DNA of 64,000 bases, taken from NCBI GenBank assembly GCA_016110215.1, contig JADWQD010000013.1:124001-188000 (forward strand). Reading direction: 5' to 3'. The DNA is from Capronia americana. Taxonomy: Eukaryota > Ascomycota > Eurotiomycetes > Chaetothyriales > Herpotrichiellaceae. This document shows, in pieces, positions 55,167 to 64,000 of the stretch. A model generated the notes under the pieces. That model worked only from the letters and a program-made list of their open reading frames with translations. It did no database searches and was not told where the DNA came from. Position numbers and translations under genes: made by a program. The stretch's first letter is position 1. Every line of letters begins with the position of its first letter.

Positions 55167-56377
55167 ATGGCGCCAACGAAACTCACAAGCGAGATCGAAA
55201 CGTTCGTCTCCCAAACACGGTGCTCTTTTGCTTTCATTCTTTCATTCTCTCTCTCTCCCTCTCGTTCTCTTTAGGACATCCTTCTGACTTTAACATCCTT
55301 ACAGCTTCAAAATAGCGCTCAGGAAGGAGCAGGTCCCCGACTTCACTATCCTCTGCGGCGAATATAGCTGGAAAGTCCACAGTCATCTCTTTGCCCGGCA
55401 ATCCAAGGCCTTCGAGGCTATTTTTCAGGTTCGTATCCGTTCTTTAGCTGGGGGATGAGAGGGAGAAGACCCCAACTCGACGTGCCGTCCATGTGTTGTG
55501 TGCTGTTCTGCACTATTCAAAGGTACTGACATGTCTGTCTCTGATCACGTGTGTGTAGGAAGGAGCCACGAAGGAGTGGACTGCGGCCGAATCACCCGTT
55601 GTTATCGCCCATCTGATCCTCTGGGTCTACACGTCCAGGTACGGTGACCTGGCCGAGGAGGCGGCCCAGTACGACAATCCTATCCCCGCCATGGAGATCG
55701 ACGAGCTGATGAAGCATGGCCTCATCCGGCCGCCATGCGAGGACGGATCGCCCGGGGTGCTGAGCCCGGTGGACGAACTGTTCATGCCGGCGGAGAAGGA
55801 GTGGCTGCCCGACACGCTGCACGCGGCCATGTACCTCCTCGCGAACAAGTACGGGATCACGGAGCTGAAGGACAAGGCGGCGCTCGAGATCGACGTCATG
55901 CTCACGGAGCTCGACTTTGAGAAGACGTATTTCATGCCGTTGCTGGCCGAGTTGTTCGGGGTCAAGAATGGTCATCGTGGAGTCGAGAACAGCGCGAAGA
56001 GCGGTGAGACGGATCATGATGGCGATTGTACTGCAACCTGCAATGCCGTCGAAGGTAATCGGCACTGCACCGATGCCAAGCCGCCCGTCTCGCTCTCCCC
56101 GACGAACGACGCAAAGGTATGGGATGCCCTCGCCGACGAAGCGGCCAGTGGCTTTGACACCTACCAGCTTGACTCGGTGTTCCAGCACGTGATGGTGAAC
56201 CACCCACACTTCAACTGGGAGGTGTCGACGAGGTTGCAGAAGAAGTTCGCCGACGCGCAGACGAGGCTGGCCCAGAAGGAGGACCTCATCCACGGATTGG
56301 CGATCAAGGACGCAGCCAAAGGGAAGAAGGGCCGCAAGAGGAAAGTGAAGGAGGAGCCGACGGGTAAGGGATGCTGA
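55167..56377 (+). CDS. BTB/POZ-domain protein
   Basis: Three exons: 55167-55201, 55305-55428 and 55559-56377, about 325 residues. The BTB fold begins in exon 2 (PDFTILCGEYSWKVHSHLFA, then SKAFEAIFQ) and continues in exon 3 (EGATKEWTAAESPVVIAHLI, then LWVYTSRYGDL). The later part has LYLLANKYGITELKD-type helices (here MYLLANKYGITELKDKAALE), the usual 3-box like end of fungal BTB proteins. The C-terminus is lysine-rich, KGKKGRKRKVKEEP, a likely nuclear signal. Donors are GTTCGT in both introns; the second acceptor is GTGTAG. A later donor at 55220 would add six residues to exon 1. No Kelch or zinc-finger partner domain is present. BTB domains often bind Cullin-3 or dimerise; the target is unknown. 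Confidence 0.82.
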
Positions 56378-57460
56378 CGTCGAGGAGGCGAGGTGCAGGG
56401 ACATTGCGAGACAACAGAATAATTGGCAGAGCGTCGTCGCGAAGGCGACTGTCCCCAGAACAGATGGACGGTCGGTCGCCGGAGCTTACGGTCGGTGTTG
56501 CTCTTGCGGAGCGGGAGCAGATGCAAAAGCAGAGGAAGCCATGGATCCAGAGCGAAAGGAGCTTGCGCAGAAGGAACCAGAGTTTTGATGTCCTTCGAAC
56601 TCGTCCCGAAGGATGAGGATCAGCTCTGGACAAAGGCCGTGCATTTAGGGTGGTCGGAAAGGTCGACATTTGGTTGCTTGATCGCTCAGTTGCAATGGTA
56701 TGTCGCCTTTGTCTTTGCTGCAGTAATTATTTCCAAGGCAGGGACCAAGACCACTTACTCTGGTCGTAATCTGAATGCTCTTCTGATCTTGCGAGCACAC
56801 ATTCCTGTGGCTGAATATGCTGGGGAGAGCAGCGGTTTGTGAAGTCCACGACTGGCGCGGTTGGCGGGACATAGATGCATTGCAGTATTGATGCTTTGCG
56901 GCGGGTATCGTGCAGGGTGGAGGAGCAGAATGACCTCGCGTAACTTCTCTGACAGTGGAGCCGGAGTAATTCTCTGCCCGTTTTACCCTGAGTCATGATC
57001 TATTGAGGACATGTGTTTTGACCAAGTTGATTGCCGCATTCAAAGTGTTCTGGTAGACGAAGTTGCTGCTGGTCGGGCATCGGCAAGGGTAGTTGGGTAG
57101 TCACGGTTATCGCAGGCTCGTTGACCCCAGCGCGCCCCCGACTGACCCATTAATTAGACTTTGCGGGGTCCTCGGAGCCCTTCAGCAGCAAGCACCCCAG
57201 TTGCCCAGCGAGCCAGCTTGAGGACAGAGGGAGCCTCGTTGGCCATTGGCAGCAGCATTTATGTTCAGATGTATTCGACCGTCACTCAGACCTCCTACAC
57301 TTTCTTCCTCTTACCGCATCATTCCGCCATCTTATACAGGATGTCAACACCGCTGAAATGGGCGTCACCACCTCGTTCCAGCGTTGATTTCCCTTGGCTC
57401 GACCTAATTTGACAACACTTTGATCCTCGTTCTTTCACGTGGGACTATGCTAATGCCTCC
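56378..57460. other. Intergenic 1.1 kb between the BTB gene and the transcription-factor gene
   Basis: No supportable gene. It marks the boundary between the conserved genes to the left and the catabolic-type cluster to the right. Confidence 0.5.
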
Positions 57461-59730
57461 ATGGCATCTGATCCGTTGGGCGCAAGTGTCGGTGGTCGAG
57501 TAAAACCAGGAAGTCATCGCAGTGAGTGCCGTTCCATGCAACAACTGAACCTCGCTCTGACGTTATTTCAAGAGAGGGACGCATCAATCTGGCTCTGCGA
57601 ATTCTGCTACAAACCCTTTCATCGCTCGTGAGTCTTGGGCACCATCTCAACTACGCATGCTTCCTTGTCCCGTTGATCACAGTCGCGCAGGGATGTTCTC
57701 AGGAGGCATTATCAGTCTTGTCCGCAGCGCGGCCAACGACAAATCCCGGACCGTCTGCGAAGAGGCAGAAGAAAGCAGGCGTGCGATGTCTGTGCAAGAT
57801 GGAAGATTTCCTGTGACCTGGATTTGCCCTGCGAAAATTGCCTCTTCTCGGGCCACTCCTGCACCTATCGTCGGACCGAAGCAGACCAGCATAATGGCAA
57901 GAGCACGAATGATCACGGTAGCCTACCTCCAATGAGTTCCCAGCTCAGTTCTCACGAAGACACCGGCATCCACAAAATCTCTATTCCCTTTCTCCTGAAC
58001 TGGACCAATCCTCACCGTGGTCTGACGGATACCTTCGAGCGGTCAAGTGAGCCAATTGTCGACGCTGGAATTGTCCAAGTGGATGCGGTAGCGAGTATTC
58101 TCGGCGAAGTCGAGGCCAGCGCCGACGATGGGGAATTATGTTCTTCCCTCTACTCTGACAGACGACTGAAGACGTTCCCAGAAGGATACCTTGCGCCTCT
58201 CCCGATGTCGGACGACCTTTCTTTAGACATGACACTCGGCGTCGATCCAGACATATCGTTCTCCTCAAGCCACGACCTGGGTATTTCAGAAGACGTTTCC
58301 CCAGGAATGTTTCTTCCTCTGCATGAAACTCAGCATTGGACACGCTTCGTGATGCCGGCCAGCCAGGCAGGAACTGGATCCCCTGCCACTTACGACCTGA
58401 TGGGAAGAGATCTGCCGGCCGAATTTGCGGAGCACTTGACCACGTTGACTCTGTCGCTTCCTCGCGATCATCCGGAGCGTGCCCCAAGCATCAATCTTGC
58501 TCTAGGCATGACGATATTGACCCAGGCCAGTATCGAAAGGTTCCTGTGGCTCTACTTCCACCACTGGAACCGTCACAGCCCAGTGGTTCATCGCAGAACC
58601 TTTGACGTCGCGGATACATCACTAGCGTTGGTGCTTGTGATGACGCTTACGGGAGCTTTGTTCTCCCTCTCCACAGATGAGGTCGCAACAGCCAGATCCA
58701 TGCTTGATTTGGCCGAGGAATTGGCATTTCGCGATCCATATTTCGAGAGAATTGCATCCGGAGTATTTCCAGAGGGCCCTGAGGGACACCGTCGCGCTCT
58801 GCAAGCTCTCCAAGCTGCATTCTCTGCCGCTCAGCTGCAGCTGCGCGAAGGGAATACGTGGAAACGACAGCACGTGCGGTCCGATCGTTTCGATCAGATC
58901 ATCTATGTGAGCCCGATCGGTGCCCCTGTGATTTCTCATACTAAGTTGATGCCAGGCTCTTCGAACAATGTCCTTACACAGTCCGAGTGCTGATGATTCC
59001 GACAATTCAGCTGACGGACCAGAATTTTTGTCCTGGAGGACCTGGGCCGAGAGAGAGTCTGGCTTGCGGTATGACTGCTTCCATCATGCGGCCATCCCCA
59101 TGTCTTGTTGCTAATTCTCCATTAGGCTTCTTTACGGGATTTTTCATCTCGACGTGGCCTTTACAATCTTCTACGGCGCGACACCACGCCTTTTCTTCCA
59201 CGAGATTCAGATGAGTCACCCGTGCTCTCTAGATGCCTACATGGCTGAGAGCTTCGAAGCATGTTGCGACATCCTCCTCAGCGAGAACAGTACCAGCTGT
59301 CTCCCTTTTCCTAAGACCGTTCTAGCGCTCGCAGAAAATCGCGATGAGAGGGTTTCAAGCATGAAGAATATCAATCTTTTTTACCTGTTCTCGGTCATAT
59401 TTGGTGCGTAGATCCTCCGGGTGTCTTCGCTCGACTCTGACCCGTGGGTGTTTAGGTCTCCTGCAGATCATCCAGAGCTCAACAAGAAGAGGTGATTCGG
59501 CGGCACGGATCCAACATGGTCTTCAGCTCTGGAAGGTCAAATGGGACGAAACTATACTTCGGATGACGCCAACACAGCAGGAGACGAGCGGCTTTATAAA
59601 AAGCGCCGGCCCGGAATTCTGGCACTTGGCCTGCTACCTGACCCACACGTCGACAACAAGAGGTGATGCAGATTCTATCGGGAACGGTGTCTTTAAGGAA
59701 CTACTCCAGAGGGCCAAAGCACTCAGCTAG
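57461..59730 (+). CDS. Transcription factor with a C2HC zinc finger, a Zn2Cys6 domain and a fungal middle-homology region
   Basis: Five exons: 57461-57627, 57691-58906, 58956-59068, 59126-59403 and 59456-59730, giving 682 residues. All four introns are short (49-63 bases) with GT-AG ends (GTGAGT, GTGAGC, GTATGA, GTGCGT). The first intron splits the zinc finger, which reads CEFCYKPFHRSDVLRRHYQS then C (Cys46, Cys49, His62, Cys66). The Zn2Cys6 domain follows with perfect spacing at Cys87, 90, 97, 103, 106 and 113 (ACDVCARWKISC, then CENC). From about residue 330 there is a fungal-specific transcription factor domain (FLWLYFHHWNRHSPVVHRRT, then FLSWRTWAERESGLR and LLYGIFHLDVAF). This double-domain layout is common in Pezizomycotina pathway regulators. 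It sits next to an FAH-family enzyme and an MFS transporter, its likely targets. Confidence 0.9.
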
Positions 59731-59861
59731 TAGTCGCAGTGCGTGGGCAACCTATATCTCCTTATTGCTTCCATCGGCAAGCACGGATATGCGCAAATGT
59801 CAAGCATGGGAAGTACACTGTTCACCTAGCCGACGGCGATTACCTCAGTGCCTATGTACAT

Positions 59862-60767
59862 TCAGTGCCGCTTCATGCGGACGTCAAATGCCCCGATGCC
59901 TTCAATCTCTGCATGGATCTCGTCTCCGGGTTTCAACCAACAGCCTCCATGAAAGCCCGCGGATCCAGAAGGAGAGCCGGTGAAGATCAAGTCACCTGGC
60001 TCTAATGTGACGTATTCGCTTATGGTCGCCAGCATCTCTTCGCATGAGTACAGCATCTCATTTGTGGAGGAGTTCATCATCTGCTTTCCATTCACGTCGA
60101 GGGTGAGTCTGAGATTCGTGACATCCGGCAAGAATTTCGCCGGCACAATGAACGGACCGCATGGTGCCATCGTGTCTTGAGCTTTGCCGCGGATAAGATC
60201 CACAGGGATGTCACCGCCGACAAGTGTTAGGTCTCGACACGAGAGATCTAACCCAATGGTGTATGCTGCGATGGCGCCTCTCGTCTCTTCGATCGTCGCA
60301 TTGCGAAGCCGTCTGCCGACAACCATGGCGAGCTCGAGCTCCCAGTCGAATTCTTTGGTCATCCTCGGGATTTCAACTGTCTCTCCCGGTCCCACCAGAC
60401 AGGTGGTCGGAGGGCTGAGAAAGAATGGCATGGTCTTCCACTTGGTGGTACTCAAGCCCATCTCTTTGAGATGGCCGACATAGTTGGCACCGACGCAGAT
60501 GAATTTGTTCGGCCACATGATCGGCGTGAGGAGATCGGCCTTGGTGGAAGGGATGCCGTGAGCATTTACGGCCCGCCCAGAAGCAATGTCATCGGCGAGA
60601 GTTTCGAGCTTTGAAAACGAGTTGGACCAATCCCCCAGCAAGGACTTGACGCTGGCATGGCGGAGATCACTCGAAACCTCGGACAGCTGGTAGTAACTAT
60701 CATCCACGCCGATTGCTGCCTTGGGACCAGCAGACGTCTGCAGCGTTGCGAGCGTGAACCGTGTCAT
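59862..60767 (-). CDS. Fumarylacetoacetate hydrolase-family enzyme
   Basis: A single exon for 301 residues from an ATG at 60767; its 3' end is tail to tail with the transcription factor gene, 131 bases away. The FAH fold shows PNKFICVGANYVGHLKEMG, then FDWELELAMVVGRRL with the metal-binding Glu pair, IGLDLSCRDLTLVGG with a further ligand Asp, and LEPGDLIFTGSPSGSAGFHG near the end. This is the short FAHD1/2-keto-4-pentenoate-hydratase-like type rather than true fumarylacetoacetase (about 420 residues). Members hydrolyse or decarboxylate acylpyruvates, oxaloacetate or ring-cleavage products. No targeting signal is obvious. Its divergent neighbour is an organic-anion-type MFS transporter, which suggests the substrate class is an imported acid or its breakdown product. 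Confidence 0.9.
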   Translation of the reverse strand: MTRFTLATLQTSAGPKAAIGVDDSYYQLSEVSSDLRHASVKSLLGDWSNSFSKLETLADDIASGRAVNAHGIPSTKADLLTPIMWPNKFICVGANYVGHLKEMGLSTTKWKTMPFFLSPPTTCLVGPGETVEIPRMTKEFDWELELAMVVGRRLRNATIEETRGAIAAYTIGLDLSCRDLTLVGGDIPVDLIRGKAQDTMAPCGPFIVPAKFLPDVTNLRLTLDVNGKQMMNSSTNEMLYSCEEMLATISEYVTLEPGDLIFTGSPSGSAGFHGGCWLKPGDEIHAEIEGIGAFDVRMKRH

Positions 60768-61458
60768 TCTGGCCGTGTCCTTTCTCGGAATCTACAACAT
60801 CGGCTTCGGATACGATGTCTCGTGTATATAAGGAGACCTTCCTGAGTTCACTGAGGTTACCACGGGCACGGTTCCGCTCAGGCCTGGCCTGCTCTCAGTA
60901 CCCTCGTTGTCTTGGCCCGGGACTTTCCCACACTCGTGCCTGAACCAAGCTTCCCGACCTTCTGCATGCATAGTGTCGTCTGGATAATGCCACGAGAATG
61001 CATGCTAGTGCGGCGAATTCCCACATCCGCTCCATGAGTTCTGGGGTGGATCGACATCGAGCTTAGGCGATCTCCTGGCTATTTCGAGTTTCGCGTCTCC
61101 GGCTATCTCGGCCTTCGACCTGCGTAAGTAGAGCGGGAACTCTTGGGTCTTCCACAATTCCCCACAGTATTAGCCGGGGCTTTTCACACATGTGGCACAT
61201 TTTTACTTTCAGGAGAACCGCGACGGCGAGCTCCAGACCAACAAAGAAGCTCTGCTATTGTCGTCGTGTTCGAGGTCTCAGAAATGCGCGGAATGGTTTC
61301 CCGTCACAGATGTTGTCAATTGAGAGTTGACGACAATGATTCCAGCTACTTAACACTCGGTGAAGAACAGGTTGTGGACGAGGTCCATCGAGTTACGTTC
61401 CACCCGTCGATTCGCGAACTTCTTCCAAGCTCCCGAACTTGAGGGCTCTTGTACATTC
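60768..61458. promoter_or_regulatory. Shared divergent promoter of the FAH-family enzyme and the MFS transporter
   Basis: The two start codons are 692 bases apart, pointing away from each other, so one regulatory region probably serves both. A TTATATA element (minus strand) at about 60825-60831 lies about 60 bases upstream of the FAH start and could be its TATA box. A CGGTTCCG element at about 60879 carries inverted CGG half-sites, the kind bound by Zn2Cys6 factors, but the spacing is unusual. Binding by the neighbouring factor is inferred, not shown. Confidence 0.45.
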
Positions 61459-63143
61459 ATGCTATCCTCCCATTCTATGGTTCGCCACATCCCCGTCGAG
61501 GCAAGACACCAGGACAACATGCTCGAAAAGACCGTCTCAGAAGAGCAGGTGGACATTGTTTCCGATGACACCCATCTCGAAGAAGGGAGCTTCGGTTTCC
61601 AGTTCGATGCAAAGATGGACCGCATAACCGTCCTGAGACTTGATCTCTTGCTCCAGCCTATCTTATTCATCACCTTTGTCTTCCTGCTGCTCGACCGTGC
61701 CAATGTGGGCAACGCTAGAGTCGCTGGTCTGCAGAAGGACCTTGGCTTAACTGATCACGAGTATCAGCTCGGTCCGTGACGCCCCCGCTGGATGATGCAT
61801 GCACTGACTGGTAGCAGCGTTGGTCGTCACCTTCATTCCATACATTTTGATCGAGATACCATCCAATTTCGTCCTCAAAAAGATCGGTCCACGCTGGATG
61901 CTTCCCGGCCTCTGCATGGCCTGGGGCCTGGTGTGTACTTTGGAGAGCCTCGTTCAGAACTACGCCGGCTTTATTGCCTGTCGGTTCTTCATCGGCCTGT
62001 GCGAAGGCGGGGTGTTTCCCGGCTACGTCTTGGTTCTTTCCGAATTCTACCGACGAGACGAGATACAAAAGCGAATTGGACTGCTCTATGGGGCTGCATC
62101 CATCGCGGGCGCCTTTGGAGGCCTTTTGGCGGCCGCCATCGAAAACATGGACGGGGTCGCATCCTTAGCTGGATGGCGATGGATCTTCCTACTTGAAGGA
62201 CTTGCCACGGTCGCCTTCGGATTTGGCACACTTTGGATCATGCCCAGCACCCCACGGGATGTCATCACGTTCACACAAGAGCAGAAGGACTACTACGTCA
62301 AGCGAATGGCTGCCGATCAGAAAACGACCGACGACAACAAGGTTTCCCTGAAGGATATCCTCGCCTGTCTGAGAGACCCCCACGTCATCAACGTTCTGAT
62401 CATGTCATTCGCTGTGAGCGTCGTTGCTCAGGGCGTCGCTTATGTGAGTAGACCTTGGCGTTATCCCTTGATTCACGAGAGTCGCGTATCTCTTTCAGGT
62501 CCACGAACATCGATCTACTGTATGCTAACGGGATTATGTACAGTTTACACCGTCGGTGGTGTTGACTTTCGGCTACAGCAGAACTGTGACACAACTGCTG
62601 ACCGTGCCGCCCTTCATGTTTGCATTTCTCACTACAATGGTGGCAGGTGCCGTGGCAGACCACTATCGCCAACGCGGTTTGGTTGCCATGGCCACAGCTG
62701 CACTGGGGATACTAGGCTGCATCCTCAACTTCTCCGGCACCTCTCTCGGCATTCGATACCCAGCCCTGTTCTTCCTGATCGGAGGTGTCTATGCGTGCAC
62801 TCCATCGGTGCTGGCCTGGATTCCGAACAATACTGCTGCCTACGGCAAGCGCGCAGCCGTCGTAGCGCTCGGTTTCATGGTAGGCAACTCTGGTGGCATT
62901 CTGGGGGTGTGGATCTATCCGTCCAAGCATGCCCCGAGATATCTGCCTGCGACCAGCGCCAACACGGCTTTCCTGGCCGCAACCTTGGCTTTGGCCCTGG
63001 CGCAAGTGTTTTACTTGACGTACCTGAACAGACGCAAGGTTGACAAGCGAGACGACCTGCTCCGGGGGGTGGAGCATCTGCCATTGGAGGAACAGATCAA
63101 GAAGTTGGGCGACCACCATCCAGACTTTAAATATACACTGTAG
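61459..63143 (+). CDS. MFS transporter, allantoate permease / anion:cation symporter type
   Basis: Three exons: 61459-61771, 61818-62443 and 62544-63143, giving 512 residues. Intron 1 (46 bases, GTCCGT...AGCAG) joins ...HEYQL to GALVVTFIPY-type coding; intron 2 has GTGAGT, a TGCTAACG branch and TACAG. The first helix is followed by LLLDRANVGNARVAGLQKDL, and helices 2-6 carry IPYILIEIPSNFVLKKIGPR (the DHA/ACS-type loop) and CRFFIGLCEGGVFPGYVLVL, both marks of the Dal5/Tna1 group. The long central loop (about residues 245-300) and the C-terminal half with GKRAAVVALGFMVGNSGGI complete 12 helices. Relatives import allantoate, nicotinate, vitamins or short peptides and organic acids. In-frame ATGs at 61477 and 61519 are alternative starts. 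Confidence 0.9.
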
Positions 63144-63553
63144 GAGAGGGAGGCAGTGAGGTTTGGACAGTACCATGTTTGAATCATGGGCATGTGGATG
63201 GCTATCAGCTTCGACCGCTTTTCCCTCTCGCATTTGGCAGGACTGTATTCGAGCCAACTGGTTGCCCTGGGAATGTCTGAAGATCTTTGAGAAGCTTGAC
63301 TCGTCAGTCTGTTCGAACAGGACATGTAATCGCAAGGCCTCTCCCTCTGTCTCCTGTAGAGCAAGGCCAAAAAGGGTTGCTTGCGGCGACTAGAAATCGC
63401 TGTTTGAGCCGATGAATAGCTAGCTGCACCAAAGCTGTACTGGCACACTCAGGTCACAGGACAGATAAAAGACTCTTCTTAACAGACGTTCAAAACGGCT
63501 CCGTACCGCACACAAACTCGAATTCTCTTCAGGGATCTCCTGGCTCCCGGTCA
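63144..63553. other. Intergenic, convergent 3' ends of the MFS and VOC genes
   Basis: About 0.4 kb between two 3' ends. I see no gene, repeat or RNA. Confidence 0.5.
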
Positions 63554-64000
63554 TTATGCGTACTTTGGATCCGCGACCAGATTCCTCAACCAGTATGCGT
63601 CCTTTTCCGGATGATCGGTCCACTCATGCTCCTCGTCCTCGACATACAGCCGCACGTGTTTCTTGTCCGGATCCTCACACGCCAGCCACCATCCCTTGAT
63701 CCCCACCAGGATCTTGCTCCGCTTGACCTGGTTCGCATCCAGCCAGGCAGCCCAGTCGTCGAGATCCTTGCGCGTGCCGACCCCCCAGGTCACGGGGTCC
63801 CAGCCTTCCTGGAGCTTTGCTTGGTTGGGCTCGTACCGCGCCTCGACGACGAGATTCGTGGCGGTATGCTCAAACATGACGGCAAAGAGCTGGTGGTCGG
63901 GCGTGTAGTGGTGGAACTGCGGCAGTGGCGTGAAGGGGAGGATCTTGGTGTAAAAGTCGTGGCACTTCCAAATGTCATTGGTGGCCAGCTTGAGGTGGTT
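63554..64000 (-). CDS. Glyoxalase/dioxygenase-fold (VOC) protein (partial, N-terminus off the right edge)
   Basis: The minus-strand frame is open from base 64000 to a stop at 63554-63556, 148 codons, and its start lies beyond the window. It begins NHLKLATNDIWKCHDFYTKI, the typical first beta-alpha unit of a vicinal-oxygen-chelate fold, whose His (residue 2 of the visible part) would be a metal ligand. The rest (FAVMFEHTATNLVVEARY, then WWLACEDPDKKHVRLYVEDE with a Glu/Asp-rich strand) fits the second half, with the expected second ligand near the ...LYVEDEEHEW end. VOC proteins include glyoxalase I, extradiol dioxygenases and resistance proteins, so the reaction cannot be fixed. Its place next to FAH and MFS genes would fit ring-cleavage or detoxification. 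Confidence 0.75.
   Translation of the reverse strand, partial: NHLKLATNDIWKCHDFYTKILPFTPLPQFHHYTPDHQLFAVMFEHTATNLVVEARYEPNQAKLQEGWDPVTWGVGTRKDLDDWAAWLDANQVKRSKILVGIKGWWLACEDPDKKHVRLYVEDEEHEWTDHPEKDAYWLRNLVADPKYA

Noticed and set aside
55592..56404. 270-codon minus-strand frame over the BTB gene
   Set aside because: Antisense to exon 3 of the BTB protein, with leucine/valine/arginine-rich shadow composition.
1..64000. tRNA, rRNA, CRISPR array, integrated virus or intact transposon
   Set aside because: No cloverleaf with a GTTCRA T-arm and matching acceptor was found by eye, no regularly spaced repeats, no transposase, integrase, reverse transcriptase or viral motifs in any convincing frame. 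A tRNA scan would be needed to exclude small RNA genes fully.

Overview
This window is nuclear DNA from a filamentous ascomycete (Pezizomycotina). The evidence is short GT-AG introns of about 45-140 bases with CTAAC/CTGAC-type branch sites, CT-rich leaders, low-complexity serine/proline-rich regulators, a Pex20-type peroxin, a fungal Swc3 subunit, a combined zinc-finger/Zn2Cys6 transcription factor, and GPI-anchored secreted proteins. I cannot fix the order from the sequence alone; Dothideomycetes or Eurotiomycetes would fit. Exon boundaries were placed by eye from reading frame, splice dinucleotides and family knowledge.

0-31 kb is mostly conserved core genes. In order: the 5' part of a large fungal disordered protein (minus, runs off the left edge); an ABHD12/Bem46-type alpha/beta hydrolase (minus) diverging from swc3 (plus); a GH36 raffinose-synthase-like enzyme (plus); the complex I ESSS subunit (minus); a 999-residue serine-rich protein with an N-terminal anchor (minus); a gene-poor 4.1 kb stretch; Gcn20 (plus); a GPI-anchored sorbosone-dehydrogenase-like protein (plus); an F-box protein (plus); and peroxin Pex20 (minus).

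31-47.4 kb is an accessory surface/glycan region. It has a GPI-anchored PEBP-like protein whose second intron does not join in frame, a GT25-family glycosyltransferase, a broken GT71 (Mnn1-type) mannosyltransferase, an intact GT69 (CAP59/CMT1-type) mannosyltransferase, an acyltransferase-3 relic, an intact HxRxGD-type putative glycosyltransferase, and a broken cysteine-rich membrane protein. Three surviving transferases alternate with three relics, so this looks like a polysaccharide or glycoconjugate locus in decay or turnover.

47.4-56.4 kb returns to ordinary genes: a nitronate monooxygenase (plus), taxilin (minus), the presequence protease Cym1 (plus) and a BTB/POZ protein (plus).

57.4-64 kb looks like a small catabolic cluster: a transcription factor with one zinc finger plus a Zn2Cys6 domain, a fumarylacetoacetate-hydrolase-family enzyme, an allantoate-permease-type MFS transporter diverging from it across a shared promoter, and a glyoxalase/dioxygenase-fold (VOC) protein cut by the right edge. 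The glycan locus and this cluster are the most interesting parts of the window.
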